From Candidatus Poseidoniaceae archaeon (lineage in GTDB: Archaea; Thermoplasmatota; Poseidoniia; Poseidoniales; Poseidoniaceae), in the NCBI GenBank assembly GCA_013329925.1, contig DUJK01000071.1, positions 1 through 12,107 on the forward strand: 12,107 bases of DNA. The letters run 5' to 3'. The notes under the pieces are model-generated. The model saw only the letters and a list, made by a program, of their open reading frames with translations. It did no database searches and had not been told where the DNA came from. The position numbers were made by a program, and so were the translations under genes. Of this stretch, positions 1 through 5,021 are shown piece by piece (the stretch's first letter is position 1; each line of letters opens with the position of its first letter).

Positions 1-729
1 GTAATTGACGCCCAAGTTGGTCAAGCAGCAGGACCTGTTGCCGCATCATTCCACCAATTAGCCGGCGTAACTGGCATTGTTGTAACCAAGTTAGACGGTA
101 CTGCTAGAGGTGGCGGTGCTCTATCAGCTGTGGCAGCAACTGGTGCACCAATCGTCCATATTGGTGTTGGTGAGAAAGTTTCTGATTTAGAAAAATTTGA
201 ATCAGACAGATTTATTTCAAGATTATTAGGAATGGGTGATATCCAAGGATTGATTGATCTTGCTCCTGAGGATTTAGATGAAGAAGAAGCAATGCGGTTG
301 ACTCAACGTATGATGAGTGGTCGATTTACATTGAATGATATGTATAAGCAAATGGAAATGATGTCTAAAGTAGGAACAATTGACAAATTGATGTCATTTT
401 TACCGGGTAATATGCTTGGCGGTTTGGGTGGAATGTCCAAATCACAAAAGCAAGCCATGCAAGGTAATCTAGATCGCTACCGCACAATAATGGACAGCAT
501 GACTGCCTGGGAAAAAAATGAACCAGCTAAAATAAAGGCAGATCGAATCAAGCGTATTGCCCGTGGCTCAGGGGTCCGTGAGAAAGATGTTAGAGAGTTG
601 ATTGGTCAATGGAACCGTTCTCGAAAGATGATGAAAGGCATGGGCGGTAATAGGAAACTCAACAAACAAATGCGTAAGATGATGAAAGAAGGTGATATGG
701 ATATTGACCCATCGTCTTTTGGTATGTGA
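1..729 (+). CDS. srp54: Signal recognition particle 54 kDa protein (SRP54/Ffh), C-terminal part, 5' end outside window
   Basis: GTPase of the signal recognition particle. It binds 7S/SRP RNA and the signal sequences of nascent membrane and secreted proteins and docks with FtsY at the membrane. Only the last 242 codons are present; the frame is open from base 1. The end of the G domain is visible: DAQVGQ near residue 3, the guanine-specificity motif TKLDGTARGGGALS (about residues 27-40), then the conserved PIVHIGVGEK and FISRLLGMGD segments up to about residue 81. The remainder is the methionine-rich M domain, with many Met residues that would line the signal-sequence groove, and the RNA-binding helix region RIARGSGVREKDV followed by RKMMKGMGG. 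The C-terminus is short (PSSFGM), with no long tail. The reading frame is intact. The gene converges on the coiled-coil gene with a single base between the two stop codons. Identity is certain; only the N domain and the first G motifs are missing, because of the window edge. Confidence 0.97.
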   Translation, partial: VIDAQVGQAAGPVAASFHQLAGVTGIVVTKLDGTARGGGALSAVAATGAPIVHIGVGEKVSDLEKFESDRFISRLLGMGDIQGLIDLAPEDLDEEEAMRLTQRMMSGRFTLNDMYKQMEMMSKVGTIDKLMSFLPGNMLGGLGGMSKSQKQAMQGNLDRYRTIMDSMTAWEKNEPAKIKADRIKRIARGSGVREKDVRELIGQWNRSRKMMKGMGGNRKLNKQMRKMMKEGDMDIDPSSFGM

Positions 730-730
730 A

Positions 731-1819
731 CTATTCATTGAATGGTGGTAAATCCGGAATTTCCTTAGAATTAGCCTCTGCTTCTGCTTCTTTGGCGGCC
801 ATTGCAGCTTCCTCTTCAGCAAGTTTGGCATTTTTCTCTGCCAATTTTTGGGCGGCTTCTCGTTCAGACATCATTCTTACTTTCTCTATTTCAGCATCTA
901 TCTTTGCTTGTTCAGCTAGGCGTTCTTGTTCAGCAATTTTTCTAGCCTCATCAACCTCGGCATCTATTTTTGCTTGCTCGGCTAGACGTTCTTCGTTGGT
1001 GATTCTAATAGCTTCTTCAACCATCTTCTGATGTGCTTCGGTAGCAATCCTTAATTTTTCATCTTCCTCAGCTTTAATTTTGTCTTGAATCTCCTTGATT
1101 CTAGCCGCTTCCTCAGCCTTGATTCTAGCCTCTTCCTCAGCTTTAATTTTGGCTTCTTGTTCTGCTTTCATACTAGCCTGTATTTCTGCTTTCATCCTAG
1201 CCTCTTCTTCTGCTCTTAATCTCGACTCTTCCATTAGCCTAGCATTTTCCGCAGCTTTGAGTCGTGTTTCTTCTTCTAATTTAGCAATTTCTTCGGCTCT
1301 GGCTCTTGCCTCTTCTTCCATGCGGATTTTTTCTTCTGCTTCCTTTCGCGCATTTTCCTCAGCTAAAATTCTCTCCTGGGCTTCTGCCATCAAACGCTCT
1401 TCAATTTCTATTTGAGCCTTGAGTTCAGCTTCTGCTTTGGCTTTTGCTTCCGCTTCTAACTTTTCTTTAGTGATTGCTTCTGCTTTGGCTTTTTGTTCAG
1501 CCTCTTTCCTGAGTTTTACTTTAATCTCCAGCTCCTGCCTAAGTTGATCTTCCTCTTCCAGTCGTTTGCTTAATCCGAATCTATCCATTATGATATTATA
1601 GATCGCTGTATAATCTTCATCGGTTAACTCCAGCACTTCTAGCCTTGTTTCCAAGAGAAGTGGTCCGATTTCAACTTCGTTGAATAAACCTGTATGATTG
1701 TTCATTTTGTCCCTAAGATTCTGGTAAAAATTACGCTGTGCAGGAACTATTTGTCCATCTTTAGTGATAAAGTTTTGAACTTCTGTCAAAATCTCTGTTA
1801 ATTTCAGTACTTCACTCAT
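731..1819 (-). CDS. Long A/E/K-rich coiled-coil protein of unknown function
   Basis: I do not recognise a family. The 362-residue protein has two parts. Residues 1 to about 90 are mixed-composition and probably a small helical domain (EVLKLTEILTEVQNFITKDG at the start, ELTDEDYTAIYNIIMDRFGL at 64-83). Residues about 90-348 are an almost uninterrupted charged helix built of AEEEARIKAE-like units, predicted to be coiled coil or a single alpha-helix. The tail is KEIPDLPPFNE. A 22-residue unit occurs twice in tandem (277-298 and 299-320). No signal peptide or membrane segment is visible, so it should be cytoplasmic. The start is ATG with a GTGAGGGT Shine-Dalgarno-like sequence (1825-1832) five bases upstream. 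It lies 20 bases downstream of proS, so it is probably co-transcribed. The resemblance to the TolA or caldesmon helices is compositional and should not be read as function. A structural, spacer or scaffold role is only a guess. Confidence 0.85.
   Translation of the reverse strand: MSEVLKLTEILTEVQNFITKDGQIVPAQRNFYQNLRDKMNNHTGLFNEVEIGPLLLETRLEVLELTDEDYTAIYNIIMDRFGLSKRLEEEDQLRQELEIKVKLRKEAEQKAKAEAITKEKLEAEAKAKAEAELKAQIEIEERLMAEAQERILAEENARKEAEEKIRMEEEARARAEEIAKLEEETRLKAAENARLMEESRLRAEEEARMKAEIQASMKAEQEAKIKAEEEARIKAEEAARIKEIQDKIKAEEDEKLRIATEAHQKMVEEAIRITNEERLAEQAKIDAEVDEARKIAEQERLAEQAKIDAEIEKVRMMSEREAAQKLAEKNAKLAEEEAAMAAKEAEAEANSKEIPDLPPFNE
860..991 (-). repeat. Tandem 22-codon repeat inside the coiled-coil gene
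   Basis: Two adjacent 66-base units encode 22-residue segments that both begin ERLAEQAKIDAE (residues 277-298 and 299-320). The second halves have diverged (VDEARKIAEQ versus IEKVRMMSER). A separate exact 20-base repeat within the same gene lies at 1062-1081 and 1131-1150, 69 bases (23 codons) apart. Both spacings are whole codons and near three heptads (21-22 residues), as expected if the helix grew by in-frame duplication. Confidence 0.8.
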
Positions 1820-1839
1820 GTTGTACCCTCACTCTTTGC

Positions 1840-3369
1840 TCAATATGTCTTCGCCAATATTACTCTACGCTTAGTCATTTTGCCGGTCATATAACACGGC
1901 AATTCTGTGTCATAGTCTTCTGTAGCATCACCTAAGAATGTCAAACCGGTTGCCTTTTCAATAATTTCTGCATGAGCATCTGTCCCTTCAAATGGCATCT
2001 GGTAAATTTTACCATCTTTTATTTCTCCTTGCATAGACCAGGTTTCATTATGTTCGATGAACTGAGGTAATTCATTTATTACCCCATCCATGTGTGCAGC
2101 CGAACGATTTCTTAGCTCATCAGATATCTCAGATAATTTTTCCCAGCATAATTCGGCAATATTATCCATTGCAAGTGGTTCTTTTCCACCAGTTCTAAGC
2201 GCTGCAAATGCTGTTCCTTGGGCGATATCTCTTGGCCCTATATCTAGTCTTAGAGGAACTCCTTTGATTTCCCAATCGTAGTATTTTTGACCAGCATGAA
2301 TATCTCTTGAATCAACTTTAACTCTAAGTCCAGAATTACGTAAAATAGCGGCGATTTTGTTTGCCTCCCCAATAGTATCTACTTCTGAGTTTTTTCGAAT
2401 CATTGGGCAAATTACTACTTGAAATGGTGCTACATCTGGTGGCAAAATCAAACCATTTTCATCACCATGCATACCAACTATCGCGCCGAGTAGTCTTTCA
2501 GACATTCCATAAGTTGTTTGGTGACAATATTCTTGTTTTGCCTCTTTGTTTTCATATTTGATGTCAAATGCTTTTGCCCATTGGTCTCTATAATGGTGAC
2601 ATGAAGCAACTTGTAAGGTTCTCCCATTAGGCATTATGGCATCGATACCAATGGTATACCATGCACCGGGAAATGTATCCCAAATTGGACGTTTTGCTTT
2701 AATTATCGGCAAGCATAATTTGTGCATCAAATTATCAACAATCTCTAAATCTTCAGCAATTTGTCTTGTTGCACATTCTTCGTCAGCATGAGCAGTATGG
2801 GCTTCAAAGAAATGTATCTCACGCACTCGTATAAAAGATCGAGTTTGCTTGGTTTCATATCTAAATGTATTAACCATTTGATATATTTTCATTGGCAAAT
2901 CCTTGTGCGATCTTATCCATAATGGAAACATAGTATACATTGCAGTTTCAGATGTTGGCCTTAGGAACATTGGAACATCTAGTTCATTTTCGCCTGCATG
3001 TTTTACCCAATAAACTTCCTTCTTAAAACCACCTTCTTCTTCTTCATCACGAAGCTCGTCTGGATCAACACCTTCTTCACGGGCACGTTTGAGTTTAGCA
3101 ACCAGACTATTTTCTTTGTCGAGTAAATTTTCTGGAATTAAAAGTGGGAAATTAACTTCTTCATGTTCTGTGCGTTCCATTTCTTGATGAGTTAAACTAT
3201 CAATTAACTTCATTGTTTTCCAGCCATATGGCCGCCATACATCCATTCCCTTAATCGGGTAACGCTTGTCAACTAAGTCTGATGCTTCGACTATAAACGG
3301 GTACCATTCATTGAAGTTATCAACTTTTGATGGTATTCCTCGCTTCGCCTTGGCAGGACGTTTGCTCAT
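1840..3369 (-). CDS. proS: Prolyl-tRNA synthetase, archaeal/eukaryotic type
   Basis: Class II aminoacyl-tRNA synthetase that charges tRNA-Pro with proline in the cytoplasm. Numbered from the ATG at 3369 (509 residues): class II core with FLRPTSETAMY (135-145), motif 2 FRYETKQTRSFIRVREI (169-185), EAHTAHA, the proline-pocket region CHHYRDQWAKAFDI (257-270), TTYGMSERLLGAIVGMHGDE (motif 3 region, 285-304), then the anticodon-binding domain starting at APFQVVICP and a C-terminal domain ending in Tyr, as in archaeal-type enzymes. There is no bacterial editing insertion. An acidic insertion (about residues 97-114) precedes KKEVYWVKH. Start choice: an in-frame GTG at 3393, directly after the upstream stop, would add eight residues (517 aa); neither start has a clear Shine-Dalgarno sequence, so I prefer the ATG. 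Only one Cys (492) remains where some family members have a four-Cys zinc site. It follows the 94-aa membrane protein closely and is probably co-transcribed with it. Confidence 0.97.
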   Translation of the reverse strand: MSKRPAKAKRGIPSKVDNFNEWYPFIVEASDLVDKRYPIKGMDVWRPYGWKTMKLIDSLTHQEMERTEHEEVNFPLLIPENLLDKENSLVAKLKRAREEGVDPDELRDEEEEGGFKKEVYWVKHAGENELDVPMFLRPTSETAMYTMFPLWIRSHKDLPMKIYQMVNTFRYETKQTRSFIRVREIHFFEAHTAHADEECATRQIAEDLEIVDNLMHKLCLPIIKAKRPIWDTFPGAWYTIGIDAIMPNGRTLQVASCHHYRDQWAKAFDIKYENKEAKQEYCHQTTYGMSERLLGAIVGMHGDENGLILPPDVAPFQVVICPMIRKNSEVDTIGEANKIAAILRNSGLRVKVDSRDIHAGQKYYDWEIKGVPLRLDIGPRDIAQGTAFAALRTGGKEPLAMDNIAELCWEKLSEISDELRNRSAAHMDGVINELPQFIEHNETWSMQGEIKDGKIYQMPFEGTDAHAEIIEKATGLTFLGDATEDYDTELPCYMTGKMTKRRVILAKTY

Positions 3370-3393
3370 AATGTTGAGTCGGTGGTTTATCAC

Positions 3394-3678
3394 TCATGAA
3401 GATGTTGATTCATCTTGGCTTGTTTTTCTTGTTATACCATAAATGGCCAATACGGCAGCAAGACACCACACTGCTTCAAGTATCAAAAAGGCCCATTCCT
3501 CTACTAAAAACGCTCGAATACCTAATAATCCTGAGCCTGTTGCCATCATTATAAGATAAATCCCATTTTTACTATCTAATATATCCCTAGTCTCTAGAAT
3601 AAATGCTCCAAGTATCAACAGCATTCCGCCATAGGCTATGGCCTCTGATATCAGTCCATCAGGTGACATTTTAATCAC
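3394..3678 (-). CDS. Small membrane protein with three predicted TM segments (possibly CBU_0592-like)
   Basis: A 94-residue hydrophobic protein with three predicted membrane helices at roughly residues 11-27, 40-57 and 63-83, and a short polar tail (RKTSQDESTSS) that is probably cytoplasmic. The pattern AIAYGGMLLILGAF ... EEWAFLILEAVWCLAAVLAIYG resembles the small CBU_0592-like membrane domain, in which a 'N/E-x-x-W' helix closes the fold. I make this match from memory with low certainty, and no biochemical function follows from it. The GTG start overlaps the stop of the 198-aa gene in a four-base GTGA, which suggests translational coupling; an ATG three codons later (3669) is the alternative start. 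The stop is immediately followed by the region of the proS start. The neighbouring gene also encodes a membrane protein, so the two may act together. Confidence 0.8.
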   Translation of the reverse strand: MIKMSPDGLISEAIAYGGMLLILGAFILETRDILDSKNGIYLIMMATGSGLLGIRAFLVEEWAFLILEAVWCLAAVLAIYGITRKTSQDESTSS

Positions 3679-4271
3679 TTTCTTCTGAAGTAAAAGACAA
3701 GTATACCAATAAGTCCAATAATAGCTACTAAATCTGGAATTCCTATTCCTCCAGTTTCGCCTCCAAGGCCACTCATATCCTCGGAAATTAAAGAATATGA
3801 CCAGCCGTCAGATTCACCAAATTTATAGAAATCCATCAAATTGATCCTGGTTTGACCATCACCTCGGCATGAACCAATTTCACATGAGGATTCAAACAAT
3901 GAAGAAAACATGCCAAATAGGTTTAACAAGACAAGTAGTAATCCGGAAACTGATAATATCGTTAAAGGAGAAAATTTTGATTTCTTGTTTGGCAACTCTG
4001 GCATGGCTAAGTGCGGTAGGTCTGGTAATGGGGTATTGGCTGGCTCGATAACCTCGACCATTAAACTTGGAGTTTGACCAAATTGTTGAGGTACTGGTTC
4101 TAAGTTACCAGGTTGATTCTCGATATCTCTGGCTTTGACAGGTTTAACATTAGCGATTTTGATACCGTATAAACGATCTGCTAGGCTTACTAACGCCGCA
4201 TCTTCAGCAATATCAGAGGCTTCTAAGTCACCATCTAGTAGCCTTTTCAAGCGGTCTTTAGCATTGCTCAT
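3675..4271 (-). CDS. Uncharacterised two-TM membrane protein with long cytoplasmic N-terminal region
   Basis: I do not recognise a family. The 198-residue protein begins with a charged region (1-40, NAKDRLKRLLDGDLEASDIA) that looks helical, followed by a Pro-rich linker to about residue 98. TM1 is about 102-122. A polar loop with two close cysteines (C130, C135) follows, then a Gly-rich stretch, TM2 (about 179-195) and a basic end, FYFRRK. The positive-inside rule places the N-terminal 98 residues and the last residues in the cytoplasm and the loop 123-177 outside, where the Cys pair could form a disulfide. The end, GIGIPDLV plus helix plus RRK, resembles the end of the sulfotransferase-like protein in this window. 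The ATG start is preceded by GGGGGAA (4277-4283) five bases upstream, the clearest ribosome site in the cluster. It probably heads a small transcription unit (198-aa, 94-aa, proS, coiled-coil). Confidence 0.82.
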   Translation of the reverse strand: MSNAKDRLKRLLDGDLEASDIAEDAALVSLADRLYGIKIANVKPVKARDIENQPGNLEPVPQQFGQTPSLMVEVIEPANTPLPDLPHLAMPELPNKKSKFSPLTILSVSGLLLVLLNLFGMFSSLFESSCEIGSCRGDGQTRINLMDFYKFGESDGWSYSLISEDMSGLGGETGGIGIPDLVAIIGLIGILVFYFRRK

Positions 4272-4304
4272 GAGTGTTCCCCCGTATTACTAGGTGGAAA
4301 CTTC

Positions 4305-4331
4305 TTATTCAATAATTCTCTTGTTGAATAA
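4305..4331. promoter_or_regulatory. Inverted repeat between transaldolase stop and the 198-aa gene
   Basis: Perfect 8-base arms TTATTCAA (4305-4312) and TTGAATAA (4324-4331) are separated by 11 bases, starting on the base after the transaldolase TAA. It is AT-rich with no following U-tract on the minus strand, so it is a weak candidate for a terminator. An operator or promoter element is as likely: read on the minus strand, the spacer holds a TATA-like AATTATT about 45 bases upstream of the next ATG, which fits an archaeal promoter with a short leader carrying GGGGGAA. The repeat is seen directly; its function is inferred. Confidence 0.45.
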
Positions 4332-4991
4332 TTATGCTTTTCCTGCCGCTTCAACCTCTGCCCAATCTTTCATAAAACCATCAATACCTTTGTCGGTAAG
4401 TGGATGTTTCATCAGTTGGCGAAAAATCTTGGCTGGCATAGTTGCAGTATGGGCTCCAAGTTGGATGCATTGCAACACATGGGTTGGATGTCTTATCGAT
4501 GCAGCAAGAACTTTGGTAGAAAGATCATAATTACTCCAAGTATCCATTATCTCAGCAATTAAAGTCATGCCATCATGACCTGTATCGTCAATCCTGCCGA
4601 TAAATGGCGATACATATGTTGCTCCAGCCTTTGCTGCCATTAACGCTTGCGCGGCGGAAAAAATCAAGGTCACATTTGTTTTAATACCTTTATCTGTAAG
4701 TATTTTTGTTGCTGCTAAACCCTCAGGAACACAAGGAATTTTAATGATAACATTATCTGGTAACTCACCCTTTAATTCCAAAGCTTGTGCAACCATACCA
4801 TCTGTGTCCATAGCTGTTACTTCAGCAGAAATTGGTCCATCACAGATTGAGGCTATCTCTGCAACTACTTGCTTAAAATCACGACCACTTTTCTTGATTA
4901 ATGATGGATTAGTAGTAACACCGTCCAATATTCCCCAAGATGCTATTTCTCTTATTTCGTCTACGTCTGCGGTGTCTAAGAAGAACTCCAT
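4332..4991 (-). CDS. tal: Transaldolase, MipB/TalC short type
   Basis: Cytoplasmic enzyme that transfers a dihydroxyacetone unit between sedoheptulose 7-phosphate and glyceraldehyde 3-phosphate in the non-oxidative pentose phosphate pathway. The 219-residue TIM barrel matches the usual length of about 215-220 for the short family. Visible markers are MEFFLDTADVDEI at the N-terminus, GVTTNPSL (24-31), the Schiff-base lysine K84 in IIKIP, GIKTNVTLIFSAAQ (102-115), AGATYVSPFIGRIDD (122-136) and the C-terminal AASIRHP region. E57 (in SAEVTA) and F130 (in SPFIGR) are the residues of true transaldolases; the related fructose-6-phosphate aldolase has Gln and Tyr there. I chose the ATG at 4991 because family members start with M-x-F-F-x-D; an in-frame GTG at 4997 would add two residues. 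It lies 30 bases downstream of the sulfotransferase-like gene and in the same direction as the transketolase halves. Confidence 0.95.
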   Translation of the reverse strand: MEFFLDTADVDEIREIASWGILDGVTTNPSLIKKSGRDFKQVVAEIASICDGPISAEVTAMDTDGMVAQALELKGELPDNVIIKIPCVPEGLAATKILTDKGIKTNVTLIFSAAQALMAAKAGATYVSPFIGRIDDTGHDGMTLIAEIMDTWSNYDLSTKVLAASIRHPTHVLQCIQLGAHTATMPAKIFRQLMKHPLTDKGIDGFMKDWAEVEAAGKA

Positions 4992-5021
4992 AGACACCTG
5001 TGTGCGAAGGCACTCTTTGAA

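Noticed and set aside
726..1415. Plus-strand open frames rich in Ala and Ser, antisense to the coiled-coil gene
   Set aside because: The low-complexity AASSSA pattern is the reverse of GAA/GCA/AAG-rich coiled-coil codons; the minus-strand frame is longer, has a ribosome site and ends cleanly against srp54.
1840..1935. Apparent loss of the C-terminal zinc-binding cysteines in prolyl-tRNA synthetase
   Set aside because: Only C492 remains of a possible four-Cys site, but the M. jannaschii enzyme, as I recall it, also lacks these Cys and ends in the same AKTY, so this is normal family variation.
3399..3416. Six-base inverted repeat AAGATG/CATCTT with six-base loop just upstream of proS
   Set aside because: It lies inside the 3' coding end of the 94-aa gene, is short and AT-rich, and is expected by chance at this length.
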